Source: an uncultured Bacteroides sp. | GTDB taxonomy: Bacteria; Bacteroidota; Bacteroidia; Bacteroidales; Bacteroidaceae | Direction of reading: 5' to 3' | Assembly (NCBI GenBank): GCA_900546645.1 | Contig: URDR01000003.1 | Coordinates: 17,100-81,099, forward strand | DNA length: 64,000 bases | Part shown: piece by piece, positions 55,736 through 64,000 of the stretch | How the letters are laid out: each line of letters opens with the position of its first letter | Position numbering within the stretch: the first letter of the stretch is position 1 | Program-made: the position numbers and the translations under genes | Notes under the pieces: model-generated | What the model was told of the DNA's origin: nothing | Database searches by the model: none | Seen by the model: the letters and a program-made list of their open reading frames with translations, nothing else

Positions 55736-57055
55736 TTACTTTTCAAATTTCCAATAATCCCAGTTAAACAAATCGGTTTTTGCACTTCCTGTAAAGCGGA
55801 AGACCAAATCATGGATTCCTTTTGCTCCCTTAATTTTACAAGTAAATTCCTTATATTGATCCATGCCACCAGTTTTTTCTATATTCAGTTTACCAACCAA
55901 AGGTCCCTCTGCACTATCCAGATGAATTTCAATCGAACAAGATCCCAAAGCAGAAGCCACAGAAGCCGTAAATCGTTTCGCACCCTTTTTCCCGAAATCT
56001 ACTCCTCTTACAGTCAATGCATCAGCATCATCTATTTTTGTTACATAAATTTCTCTTTCTGCTTTTTTATCAGTCTTCAAGCCTTTTCCCCAAGCCATGG
56101 TTTCAGCTTCCACTCGATGGTATGGACTCAAAGGTTCGATTTGTTCCAACACAGTGTCTTTCCAGTAAGGAACTTCTTGTATCGTTCCATCTGGATTATA
56201 TTTCATTTCAGCAGCATTCACCGAACGTCTTTCAGAATGCTGAGGTGTATCAATTTTCAGCAAATCATAACTCTGACCAAACACATAGGTTTTACCCTTA
56301 TAATCTACAATACCCGGATGATTTCCACGATCACGGTCAGTGGGTCGCATGATATATCCTTTAAAGGTCCACGATCCAGTCGGTTTGTCACTCATAGCAT
56401 ATCCTATCCCCTCCGGACAACAAGTAGAAGCATAAGCCAGATAATACTTACCTTCACGTTTATAAAACCAAGGTCCTTCCTGATAATGCTCAGGAGTTTT
56501 CAGCTTTTCAATCTTTCCCGAATAAGAAATCATATCCTCATTCAGTTTTACCATATATAAATCAGGATTTCCCCAATACATATAAGCCTGTCCGTCATCA
56601 TCAATAAAAACAGTCGGATCGATATCATTCCAGTGCTCTTGTTGCCAGACCAAAGGTTTTCCCAGTGGGTCCTTAAACGGTCCGTAAGGAGAATCAGATA
56701 CTAATACCCCTATTCCATTTCCATGGAGCGGGCAATACATATAATATTTTCCGTTACGTGTCACTACCTGTTGCGCCCACGCACCATTATCACGTTTTCT
56801 CCACTTGAAATCTTCAAGCGATGCAATCACTCCATGATCTGTCCAATTTACCATATCAGTAGAAGTATATAACAACCAGTTTAACATTTTAAATCCAGTT
56901 GCATCGTCTTCATCATGCGAAGTATAAAGAAAAATCGTATCATTTAGAACAATCGGCGATGGATCAGCCGTATAATTTGTCTGAATTATCGGATCTTGTG
57001 CCTGTACTGCAAAAGCAGAAGCTAACATAATTAAAGAAAAAGCACTTCGTTTCAT
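55736..57055 (-). CDS. GH43 glycosidase with C-terminal CBM6-like domain (paralogue)
   Basis: 439 residues, signal peptide SAFSLIMLASAFAVQA. Same layout as the downstream GH43: base Asp in NYTADPSPIVLND, HWNDIDPTVFIDDDGQAYMYWGN, acid Glu in HYQEGPWFYKREGKYYLAY, then CBM6-like VEAETMAWGKG to WDYWKFEK. Sequence is clearly related along the whole length but well diverged, so the duplication is old and the two may differ in linkage or chain position. Expected activity is arabinofuranosidase or xylosidase. Confidence 0.92.
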   Translation of the reverse strand: MKRSAFSLIMLASAFAVQAQDPIIQTNYTADPSPIVLNDTIFLYTSHDEDDATGFKMLNWLLYTSTDMVNWTDHGVIASLEDFKWRKRDNGAWAQQVVTRNGKYYMYCPLHGNGIGVLVSDSPYGPFKDPLGKPLVWQQEHWNDIDPTVFIDDDGQAYMYWGNPDLYMVKLNEDMISYSGKIEKLKTPEHYQEGPWFYKREGKYYLAYASTCCPEGIGYAMSDKPTGSWTFKGYIMRPTDRDRGNHPGIVDYKGKTYVFGQSYDLLKIDTPQHSERRSVNAAEMKYNPDGTIQEVPYWKDTVLEQIEPLSPYHRVEAETMAWGKGLKTDKKAEREIYVTKIDDADALTVRGVDFGKKGAKRFTASVASALGSCSIEIHLDSAEGPLVGKLNIEKTGGMDQYKEFTCKIKGAKGIHDLVFRFTGSAKTDLFNWDYWKFEK

Positions 57056-57086
57056 AAGCGAACTATTAAGATATAAGAAATTTAAA

Positions 57087-59183
57087 TTAAGGTTCTATAA
57101 TCTTCCAGGTAAATACCGTTCCATCTTTCCGGTCAGGATCTGCTCCCGACCAGTCGGCAGAATAAGGTTCACCTGTTTCCGGATTAAGTCCAACAAAACG
57201 TTGAGTCTTCAAGGAAAGAAGCATACATTGTCCGTAAAGCATATCTTGCCACTGGAAAAGACTTCCTTCACTTTCTTGTTTCAACGTACGTACATCAGCA
57301 GCCAGTCCGGCACCTACCACAGTCACAAAGCCACTGCCATCAAGAGCCTCCAAAGCTACACGTCCTTGTCCTCTATCATGTACTTTGAAAAGGCAAGCTT
57401 TACTCTTTGCTTCCTTCGAATTTTTACCTGCCGAACGGAGCATGCCATGCGCACTCGCCCATACCAGACTGCCATTCCCTCTATTTGTCAACCTAATTAC
57501 CTTTCCAAGCGGAAGATTAGCAGAGCGATTTGCCATCGGCTCATCTACTCTAAAGTCATCAAATTCCGCATATCCTCCATTCCTACCTTCTGTATTATAG
57601 GCAAAAAGAGCATAACGCGTACCCTGAAACGTTTTCAACTGATAAGGCATACACACGCTGTCACCTATATTAATAAATGTATGTCCATCTAAGCTATAGC
57701 TGAATTGCGCCATATCACAATCAAAAAACCCCGTCACGCGTAAATAAATGCATGAATTTTCTAATGCAACCTCTTGTTTTCTGCCATCTTCCTGCGCATA
57801 CCAGTGCAAAGTATATCCTTTTTTCTCAGGAGTAACACCCAATGTTGCATATGGCATATTCAGTAACCCCAAACCAGCAATATCTCCTTTCTTCAGTTTT
57901 GCTGCATCCAATAATACTGTAGCCGAAGATATCGGACCTATACCACGCTGTGTCAACGTATTTTTCGCCCACAGGAATTGACGGGCAGGCATTGTGTGTA
58001 AACGTAATACACCTTCCTTACGATTCAATTCCCACTTGCTGTTTACCGGATTATGGTTCCATTGCCAAATAGGGAGTAGTTGCTTTCCCCCGAAATCATC
58101 ACTCCTCTGATATGGAGCATGAGGCTCTACTTTCACTTCAACATTCGGCTTCACCCATGTTCGCGGACTTCTGCCCAGATTTCCAGGCAGCCCAAAGTAA
58201 GGCCACCCATCAGCCCAAGTCACCGGCGACAAGCAAGTAGTACGCCCTACCGAGCGAAAATCAGTCATCGAAAATCCCCACCAGTCACCATTCGGTAAAT
58301 CCACAATACCTCCTTGATGCAAAGGAACCGCTCCAAAATCATTGGCAGCCGGTTTCCACAAATTGAATTTCGTACCATCTTCCGGAACCGGAGTTCCTAA
58401 TCCCACATTACTTACTCCCCATACACGTTCCGTCCCCATAGTTTCCTTTGTACTTATAGTCACCGTTTCGTAAGGACCTTCCGGAGAATCAGCACGTGCA
58501 CACTGCATCCGCCCTATCGGCGAATAATTGGCACTGATAATATAGTATTTACCGTTTATCTTATAAAAATGATGTCCTTCACCCATGGCATTACCAGCAG
58601 GAATAATGACTTTCTCACTTCCTTCTACATAACCACTGAAATCTGGTTTCACCTCAATCATCCGCACCTCATCATATTTATATACCGCATAAATCTTTCC
58701 ATCATCATCAAACAGCACTGAGAGATCATAAATATCACCTCCCATCTCTTTATGCTCCCATGGTCCGGACGGGTTATCGGCTATAAAGACCTGCATACCA
58801 TACCCATTAATATTTGAGAATATATAGAATTTCCCTTTATGATAACGAATACATGGAGCCCAAATACCTTGTCCGTATGCTTCTTTCCCGTTTTCAAGAT
58901 TAAACTCTTCACCCACCTTAAGGCTTTCAAAAGCATAACTCAAAAATTTCCAGTTCACTAAATCCTTGGAGTGAAGCACCACCAAGCCAGGCATAGCATG
59001 CATCGTGGTCCCTGCCAGATAGAAATCATCACCGACCCGGATAATATCCGGATCGGAAAACTCATCATAAAACAGTGGATTCGTATAAGTGCCATTCCCA
59101 TTATCTGCCGTCCATGAAGTCTGCGCTGCCATAGGAGCACATATCGCAATACTGGCAATCAATGCAAAAACTGTTCTTTTCAT
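57087..59183 (-). CDS. GH43 glycosidase with C-terminal beta-sandwich and trefoil-like domains
   Basis: 698 residues, signal peptide TVFALIASIAICAPMAAQ. GH43 propeller begins GTYTNPLFYDEFSDPDIIRVGDDFYL (base Asp) and includes YGQGIWAPCIRYHKGKFYIFSN and acid Glu in AMGEGHHFYKINGKYYII. This is of the xylosidase/arabinofuranosidase kind that carries a second beta-sandwich domain (about 365-560). The last 130 residues (GSLVWASAHGMLRSAG, GRVALEALDGSGFVTV, QCMLLSLKTQRFVGL) look like a beta-trefoil sugar-binding fold; that part is inference. In operon with the other GH43 and GH97 genes. Confidence 0.9.
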   Translation of the reverse strand: MKRTVFALIASIAICAPMAAQTSWTADNGNGTYTNPLFYDEFSDPDIIRVGDDFYLAGTTMHAMPGLVVLHSKDLVNWKFLSYAFESLKVGEEFNLENGKEAYGQGIWAPCIRYHKGKFYIFSNINGYGMQVFIADNPSGPWEHKEMGGDIYDLSVLFDDDGKIYAVYKYDEVRMIEVKPDFSGYVEGSEKVIIPAGNAMGEGHHFYKINGKYYIISANYSPIGRMQCARADSPEGPYETVTISTKETMGTERVWGVSNVGLGTPVPEDGTKFNLWKPAANDFGAVPLHQGGIVDLPNGDWWGFSMTDFRSVGRTTCLSPVTWADGWPYFGLPGNLGRSPRTWVKPNVEVKVEPHAPYQRSDDFGGKQLLPIWQWNHNPVNSKWELNRKEGVLRLHTMPARQFLWAKNTLTQRGIGPISSATVLLDAAKLKKGDIAGLGLLNMPYATLGVTPEKKGYTLHWYAQEDGRKQEVALENSCIYLRVTGFFDCDMAQFSYSLDGHTFINIGDSVCMPYQLKTFQGTRYALFAYNTEGRNGGYAEFDDFRVDEPMANRSANLPLGKVIRLTNRGNGSLVWASAHGMLRSAGKNSKEAKSKACLFKVHDRGQGRVALEALDGSGFVTVVGAGLAADVRTLKQESEGSLFQWQDMLYGQCMLLSLKTQRFVGLNPETGEPYSADWSGADPDRKDGTVFTWKIIEP

Positions 59184-59195
59184 AATCGTCTATTC

Positions 59196-61148
59196 TTAGT
59201 TATTTGTCACTACAATACCCCCATTGCAAGGAATAGAGAGCGTAATTTCCTGTTTTTTATTCAGTTTTACGTCTTTTACAGCACCTTGCAGCTCTTTGTC
59301 ATCACTGAAAAGTTTCACCTTAGTTCCTGCCTCAAACATAGGTAACGTAACTTTCAGCTTAAGTATTTCTTTCTGCGCATTAATACCTGCTACATACCAA
59401 GTATCACCATGACGGCGTGCCATTACTACATATTTACCCGGATAACCATCAATAAAACGCACTTCATCCCAAGTAGTAGGAACTTGTTTCATAAAATCAA
59501 TAGCCCACGCCGGTGCATCAGTCATATTATTCGGCGCAAGTGCAAAATGCTGAACCGGACTCTGGAAAAGCACAGCTGTTGCCAAGGCAAACACGTCAGA
59601 AGTCACTCTTCGGCTACCTCTCGGTTCATTCTTGCTATTATAATAACGGTTAAGTGTACTTCCTCCGAAATCCATACTTCCTACAGTATTACGGATAAAC
59701 GGATGGAGACAAGCATTAAAAGCTTCAGCATCACAGCTTTCCTGCGAGAAATTCATGTTTTCACTTGCCAGCACAGCTTCACTTGCTGCAAAGTTTGGAT
59801 ACATACGTTCCCATCCGCGCGGCAGCGTACATCCATGGAAAATAACCAATAATCCGTAATCATTTGCATCAGCAAGGATATCCTCATACAGCTGCATAGT
59901 TACCTGCTTATCACTTCCCACAAAGTCAACCTTAATTCCGCGTACACCAATACGCTGCATCCATTTCATCTCCTTACGGCGAGCAATGGTATTATTCATC
60001 TTTCCTCTAGGTCCTTGAGGAGCGTCATTCCAATAACCATTTGAATTATACCAAAGATATAAGCCTACACCTTTTGAATCTGCATAACGTGCCAATTCTT
60101 CAATCTTTTCATAACCCACGCGTGTATCCCAAAGTGCATCAACCAATACTGTTCTATATCCCATAGCTGCACAGAAATCAATATAACGCTTTTGGTCATC
60201 ATAAGTCATACTTCCATCTCCAGCAATAATCCAACTCCACGTACCACAACCATATTCATATTTTTTTGATGCTTCATATAGAGGTTTCACCACATCAAAA
60301 GGAACTGTAGTTTCTACAATAGGAGCCAAAGTAGTTCCCACTGTTATCGTACGCCAAGGAGTTTCCCCCGGTAAAGCAAGACCCGGATTGGTCGTTCCAT
60401 TTCCATTATATTCTCCTGCCTGGGGAAAGCCTATTGTATAAAGTCCTCCTGCCTGATTTAACAGACGACTTCCACAATAATAACTGTCAACTCCTGTTTC
60501 TGAAATCAACACCCACCCCTTATCAGCATTACGGAACAAACAGGGGAAACTATAACCTTCACCCCATCCATTTTTCCCCATCGCATCATCGACGGTATAT
60601 CCTGTTTCATAACTTGGGGAGGTACGGGCAAATCCACCCATCGGCTTACTCTGTGGGCATAAGAACGTAGTAGTTCCTTCAGGCAAAGAAAAGCCAGTAG
60701 CTTCTGCATCGATTACACAACATAAGGTATTTCGCTGTGGATACATTTTATATCGAAAAGCCACGTCACGATTACTCACACGAAAAATAACATCATAAAT
60801 GACTTTACCGTCACGCACAAACGGACAAACAGCTTCGGTTGCTGTATAATGTACATCACGCTGCTTAATTGTATTCAAACTATATCGTTCATCAATTGAG
60901 CTTTGTTTCATCTCTTCGCTCAACGTCATATTCTGTGAATAATCTCCGATATTCGTAATCAACCCCAAAGGAGATTTTTCTAGAAATGTTACACCGTCAT
61001 AGGTAATCTGATAAGTAGGTTTTCCCGCATCATCGGATACGGTTACTTGTAAGCGTCCGTCAGGACTGGTAAATTGTTTGTCAGTCGCATTTACGGCAAG
61101 ACATCCCCAAAGGGCTGCAGCCAAAAACATGTGTCTTTTCATATACAT
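59196..61148 (-). CDS. GH97 family glycoside hydrolase
   Basis: 650 residues with signal peptide (MFLAAALWGCLAVNA). GH97 proteins (SusB relatives) are calcium-dependent alpha-glucosidases or alpha-galactosidases. N-terminal beta-sandwich (FTSPDGRLQVTVSDDAGKP), a TIM barrel with WSWIIAGDGSMTYDDQKRYIDFCAAMGYRTVLVDALWD, IKVDFVGSDKQ (Asp408) and NFAASEAVLASEN. Presence of an Asp in the KVDF strand fits the retaining alpha-galactosidase-like subgroup better than the inverting SusB subgroup (inference). Start ATG 61148 or 61142. First gene of the leftward operon; 12 bp before the next gene. Confidence 0.92.
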   Translation of the reverse strand: MYMKRHMFLAAALWGCLAVNATDKQFTSPDGRLQVTVSDDAGKPTYQITYDGVTFLEKSPLGLITNIGDYSQNMTLSEEMKQSSIDERYSLNTIKQRDVHYTATEAVCPFVRDGKVIYDVIFRVSNRDVAFRYKMYPQRNTLCCVIDAEATGFSLPEGTTTFLCPQSKPMGGFARTSPSYETGYTVDDAMGKNGWGEGYSFPCLFRNADKGWVLISETGVDSYYCGSRLLNQAGGLYTIGFPQAGEYNGNGTTNPGLALPGETPWRTITVGTTLAPIVETTVPFDVVKPLYEASKKYEYGCGTWSWIIAGDGSMTYDDQKRYIDFCAAMGYRTVLVDALWDTRVGYEKIEELARYADSKGVGLYLWYNSNGYWNDAPQGPRGKMNNTIARRKEMKWMQRIGVRGIKVDFVGSDKQVTMQLYEDILADANDYGLLVIFHGCTLPRGWERMYPNFAASEAVLASENMNFSQESCDAEAFNACLHPFIRNTVGSMDFGGSTLNRYYNSKNEPRGSRRVTSDVFALATAVLFQSPVQHFALAPNNMTDAPAWAIDFMKQVPTTWDEVRFIDGYPGKYVVMARRHGDTWYVAGINAQKEILKLKVTLPMFEAGTKVKLFSDDKELQGAVKDVKLNKKQEITLSIPCNGGIVVTNN

Positions 61149-61186
61149 CTGATTCTTTTTACAAAAGCTTTAAAAATGTTCCTTAA

Positions 61187-61194
61187 CAAAGATA
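61187..61194 (-). promoter_or_regulatory. -7 box of the GH97-GH43 operon
   Basis: On the minus strand TATCTTTG, an exact match to TAnnTTTG, about 40 bp before ATG 61148. No good -33 TTTG, suggesting an activator-dependent promoter. Confidence 0.55.
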
Positions 61195-61244
61195 AGTGTA
61201 TTCTTTCCTTTATTTAGGCAATAATGATACAAAAGACTACCTAT

Positions 61245-61321
61245 CATGTTACATTTTCATGATTCATTGTTGAAAAACGAACATTTACATACAGCCATGT
61301 TACATAAAGGCTATTTACATA
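61245..61321 (-). repeat. Paired repeats CATGTTACAT and ATTTACATA upstream of the GH97 operon
   Basis: CATGTTACAT occurs at 61245-61254 and 61296-61305 (51 bp apart). ATTTACATA occurs at 61283-61291 and 61313-61321 (30 bp apart). Both pairs lie upstream of the -7 box and could be regulator sites. Confidence 0.4.
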
Positions 61322-61324
61322 AAA

Positions 61325-61366
61325 AAGAGACCATTTCATTTATATCCATGAAACAGTCTCTTTTTT
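61325..61366 (-). terminator. Terminator of the HEIGH lipoprotein gene
   Basis: Imperfect stem of AAGAGACCATTTCAT with ATGAAACAGTCTCTT and flanking A and T runs, located about 35 bp after the stop at 61401. Similar in sequence to the terminator at 54192-54232. Confidence 0.8.
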
Positions 61367-61400
61367 TCTGAATAGCCCAAAAAAACAGATTACATAACGT

Positions 61401-63656
61401 CTATTTTATTGTAATATTAAACGTAAGTCTAGCAATATATTGCGTTCCACCCTTCATATATATCAAAGCCTCTTTAACCTGATACGTATCACCCACCTTG
61501 CATTTTCCCGGATACTGTCCGATGGTAAACAGGAATGTATCGGCAGCAAACTCTATAAAGACACAGCTATCGTTATCAGCTCCCCATCCTATAGGCTGCC
61601 CTTTGCTGTCAAACCAGAAGCCCCATCCGTTGGCCGTAGTATTATAATCAAAAGTATTATCTGATTTTACCGCAGCAAAAGCAATACCATTCGGCTCAGG
61701 CTCGGTCTTTGGCGATAAAATAACAGCCGAAATAGCCGAAGGTTGCATCACAAAAGCTTTTGCCAATTCTACAATATCCCCATTATTAACCAAGCTGACC
61801 TGAGTACCATCATAACTCTGAGCATCCGCTTTAATCGAAACATTATAAGTCAATTCAATATTTTGAGGTGAAGCGTCCATATCCAATTCTACATTTCCAA
61901 GCAAATCAGTATGCGTAAACTTCACCTTATACGGCCACTGTTCATCAGTCAGTTCTTTTTCATCCCACGGATTTGACTTGTATTTAGCCGGAGCTCCCAA
62001 CACTATGAAATATAAATTCTTTGTACCGGCAGGAACCGCAAATTTTACCTTTCCGTTTTTCGTCGAGACAGCTTCGGCATACTTACGTTCTCCGTTTTCA
62101 AACAACGCCACAAAACCACACATCCATCCGGCATCAGCAGCATTACCAACAGCATTATATGTTCTGACCTTACCCTTCACAGCTTCTGCCTCCATATAAT
62201 CGCCCGGATCAAGCGGAGATAAGGCATCCCCCGGATTCAAACCTACAAAATCAGCCTCAACCACCGTATTGGCTTCCGGAACATTTAAAGGAATCACATT
62301 AAATCCTGTCGTTCCCGGACAATTGGCATAAGCCACCTGATAATATTCTCCGTTCTGATAAAGCGTAGTATGATAGCGGTTCAGATAACCATCCGAATAA
62401 GCTTTCATACCTTCAATATCAAAAGTAGCCATGCGGCTGGCATAGTCATAAAGTTCATTCTTCATCCGGCTCCAGTCATTACCGCAATATAGCTTCATGT
62501 AAGTCTGAATGGCATCATCCGGATAAACTGATTCCTTCCAAACATTGCCAACAGCTTCTACCCCATGCTTAGCAGTCCAATAGGTCTGCAACCAATAGCT
62601 GGCATAGCGCATCCATTCATGTTCAAAATGACGATGATTGTTGTTAAGCCATACATCAAAATTATAAGAAGTAAACATTTCCTCCGGATAGTCTTGGAAA
62701 GACTGCCACTGGGCACATTGTTCCCAAAAACCATTTCCACCGTTGCTTCCGGCATAACCATATCTGAAACCCGACTTCAAATCATCTGTTTCTCCCTGAC
62801 ATAATTTATCACAATATACCTGATACTGGAAACTATGACCTATTTCATGCGCAATAGTAGAACCTACCGGCTGACACGTACTTGGATTTACCCATAAGGC
62901 ACCGATTTTATTGTCATATCCTGAACCAGTAGCAAGCCATTCTTCCTGATAAAGCAAGTAAATTTCCATCTTATATTTATCTAAATAGGATTTTCCCTTA
63001 CCCAGCTCGGCTAATTTCAGTTTTTCGATATTCGTCTGATAATAACGCTCTGCCTTATTCAGTAAGTCGTCAATATCTACCCTCATATGTTCCGGAACTG
63101 TTTCAGCATTTGGGTCATCACCGAATCCTGCTTCCCAAAACACAAAGAAGTGTTCACTTTGACGAGAGCGGAACCAAGACCATTTGGAGTCGCTACGCAA
63201 CATGTCCATATTGGCAAACTCCTGTGGCTTATAATACTTATCCAAGTCTTCCACATCGGCTTCATCCATAATCTGAACCGAACTTGCTCCTTGACTTACC
63301 GAGATTTCCTTTGTTGAATTGCCACATGACAGTACAAGAGTTGCCACACGGGCAGCACCCGAAGCATTTACCTTTAAAGTCAAGTCCAGCACCACCGGAC
63401 CTCCCACTCCATTCTTTTTAGATAAGGTAATCCATTCATTTGAAGCGTCTTCCTTAAAAGAAGCCTTCCAAACGGAAGTAGCCGTAAACTTGACTGAAGC
63501 CGTGGTTTCTTCTGCTCCCAATGTAATATTTACATATTGCTCATCAATTTCTATAGCCTCCCCAATTGGCTTTTCATCATCTTTACAAGAAAGCATGAAG
63601 CAAGAGAGCAATATAGTGCACCATAATAAGAAAGATTGTTTAAGCATGTTTTTCAT
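61401..63656 (-). CDS. BACON-domain lipoprotein with HEIGH metallopeptidase motif (DUF6055/DUF4859-like)
   Basis: 751 residues. Lipobox FMLSC (Cys 24). A BACON beta-sandwich (about 40-125, SVWKASFKEDASNEWITLSKK, ATLVLSCGNSTKEISVSQ) usually serves glycan or surface binding. The central part holds a zinc-peptidase motif STIAHEIGHSFQYQ (His270, Glu271, His274) and a downstream Glu in FWEQCAQWQSF (Glu312), as in gluzincins. The C-terminal region (about 620-751) looks like DUF4859. It may cut glycoproteins such as mucin or plant AGPs next to a glycosidase operon; this is inference. A group II intron end lies just upstream. Ends in a terminator. Confidence 0.82.
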   Translation of the reverse strand: MKNMLKQSFLLWCTILLSCFMLSCKDDEKPIGEAIEIDEQYVNITLGAEETTASVKFTATSVWKASFKEDASNEWITLSKKNGVGGPVVLDLTLKVNASGAARVATLVLSCGNSTKEISVSQGASSVQIMDEADVEDLDKYYKPQEFANMDMLRSDSKWSWFRSRQSEHFFVFWEAGFGDDPNAETVPEHMRVDIDDLLNKAERYYQTNIEKLKLAELGKGKSYLDKYKMEIYLLYQEEWLATGSGYDNKIGALWVNPSTCQPVGSTIAHEIGHSFQYQVYCDKLCQGETDDLKSGFRYGYAGSNGGNGFWEQCAQWQSFQDYPEEMFTSYNFDVWLNNNHRHFEHEWMRYASYWLQTYWTAKHGVEAVGNVWKESVYPDDAIQTYMKLYCGNDWSRMKNELYDYASRMATFDIEGMKAYSDGYLNRYHTTLYQNGEYYQVAYANCPGTTGFNVIPLNVPEANTVVEADFVGLNPGDALSPLDPGDYMEAEAVKGKVRTYNAVGNAADAGWMCGFVALFENGERKYAEAVSTKNGKVKFAVPAGTKNLYFIVLGAPAKYKSNPWDEKELTDEQWPYKVKFTHTDLLGNVELDMDASPQNIELTYNVSIKADAQSYDGTQVSLVNNGDIVELAKAFVMQPSAISAVILSPKTEPEPNGIAFAAVKSDNTFDYNTTANGWGFWFDSKGQPIGWGADNDSCVFIEFAADTFLFTIGQYPGKCKVGDTYQVKEALIYMKGGTQYIARLTFNITIK

Positions 63657-63683
63657 GTATAAAAAGTAAGAGAAAATATCAAT

Positions 63684-63776
63684 AATCGAGTAGGAGGAAA
63701 ACGAAGCAGTTTTCTTCCTACTTTCGTTTTCCGACCTCTCACACCACCGTACGTGCGGTTCCGCATACGGCGGTTC
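63684..63776 (-). ncRNA. Group II intron RNA domains V and VI (3' end)
   Basis: On the minus strand after the maturase stop, domain V can be folded: ACCGCCGTA pairs with TACGGTGGT, and an upper stem TGCG-GAAC-CGCA is closed by a tetraloop (63737-63776). It has the CGTATGCG/CGCACGTACGG landmarks of all group II introns. The triad before CGTATG reads CGC, not AGC. Domain VI follows: GTAGGAAGAAAAC pairs with GTTTTCCTCCTAC (63689-63719) with one mismatch near the branch-point region. The intron's 3' end should lie a few bases further, about 63680-63686. Confidence 0.8.
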
Positions 63777-64000
63777 CTATTTTGGATACCATTCGAGATA
63801 CGCCTCCATTAAAGTAGCATACCCTGCGGAGCGTAATTTATTGTTATCTATCGCCCTTTTTAGAATAGGACTGTCAGCTATTCGCCAATAGCCCCTACGA
63901 GTGTTACCCCATTCGTATGCTTGGTATTTATTGATACCGCATCTAATGAGGTTTGCCACTTTTGTCTTGACTTTCTTCCAAGCTTTCCATATACACATGC
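63777..64000 (-). CDS. ltrA: Group II intron reverse transcriptase/maturase, C-terminal end (5' part outside window)
   Basis: Only the last about 74 codons are seen, open to the right edge. The stretch KKVKTKVANLIRCGINKYQAYEWGNTRRGYWRIADSPIL is the conserved C-terminal block of group II intron RTs without an endonuclease domain beyond it. It ends LEWYPK and a stop directly before domain V. The ATG-like start inside the window is not the real start. Confidence 0.88.
   Translation of the reverse strand, partial: MCIWKAWKKVKTKVANLIRCGINKYQAYEWGNTRRGYWRIADSPILKRAIDNNKLRSAGYATLMEAYLEWYPK

Larger units (their letters stand above)
61149..61400. promoter_or_regulatory. Control region of the GH97-GH43 operon and 3' end of the HEIGH gene
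   Basis: 252 bp. It contains the operon's -7 box (61187-61194), paired repeats (61245-61321) and a terminator for the upstream gene (61325-61366). Confidence 0.5.

Noticed and set aside
1..64000. tRNA, rRNA or CRISPR loci
   Set aside because: I saw no tRNA cloverleaf with a CCA-end pattern in the spacers, no rRNA-like sequence and no regularly spaced direct repeats.

Overview
The window looks like chromosomal DNA of a gut Bacteroidales, most likely the family Bacteroidaceae (Bacteroides/Phocaeicola type). Support: repeated Bacteroides-style -7 boxes (TAnnTTTG) upstream of genes, almost no Shine-Dalgarno sequences, SusC/SusD pairs, an ECF sigma/FecR pair, GH92/GH43/GH97/GH35 glycosidases, and a familiar housekeeping order (tsaB, DUF4290, murA, rimM, M23, dxr, rseP; then yicC, gmk, nadD). 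The species cannot be told from the sequence alone.

Layout. 1-1001: 3'-truncated MATE efflux gene (minus). 1331-3662: glycyl-tRNA synthetase and an FKBP-type lipoprotein isomerase. 3929-10144: heavy-metal efflux unit made of a small His/Cys-rich protein, a His-rich RND adaptor, an HME-RND pump and a TolC-type channel. 10417-15243: a SusC/SusD pair with no glycosidase beside it. 15652-21242: MetA, U32 peptidase family protein, a zinc-ribbon membrane protein and an RsmF-like rRNA methyltransferase. 21551-31568 (minus): S9 peptidase, RseP, Dxr, M23-like protein, RimM, MurA, DUF4290, TsaB. 31978-35998: YicC, Gmk, a small membrane protein, NadD, a convergent lipoprotein phosphoesterase and MenA.

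36341-63656 is a large carbohydrate-utilisation region. Three GH92 alpha-mannosidase-family genes and a FecR anti-sigma factor run leftward. An ECF sigma factor, an STN-domain SusC and a SusD run rightward from a shared 660-bp control region. This is the classic trans-envelope circuit (SusC STN to FecR to ECF sigma), except that fecR sits inside the GH92 cluster instead of next to the sigma gene. The substrate is probably a mannose-containing glycan. After the ribosomal protein gene rpmE2 there is a second leftward block: GH35, then GH43-GH43-GH43-GH97, then a BACON-domain lipoprotein with an HEIGH metallopeptidase motif. It has no SusC/D of its own in view, and its enzymes suggest an arabinose/xylose/galactose-rich plant glycan.

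The right edge holds the 3' end of a group II intron (end of the maturase gene plus RNA domains V and VI) lying about 25 bp upstream of the HEIGH lipoprotein gene. Residue-level oddities: MurA with Asp in place of the catalytic Cys, MetA with Glu at the acyl-donor specificity position, and an M23 protein lacking one catalytic His. Candidate regulatory sites are a perfect GTGA-N6-TCAC palindrome in the sigma/GH92 control region, helically phased GGTC repeats upstream of GH35, and paired repeats upstream of the GH97 operon. Many spacers carry phrase-like AT-rich repeats. I see no tRNA, rRNA, CRISPR array or prophage. I found no single wholly novel system; the best candidates are the HEIGH lipoprotein and the regulatory layout of the glycan region.
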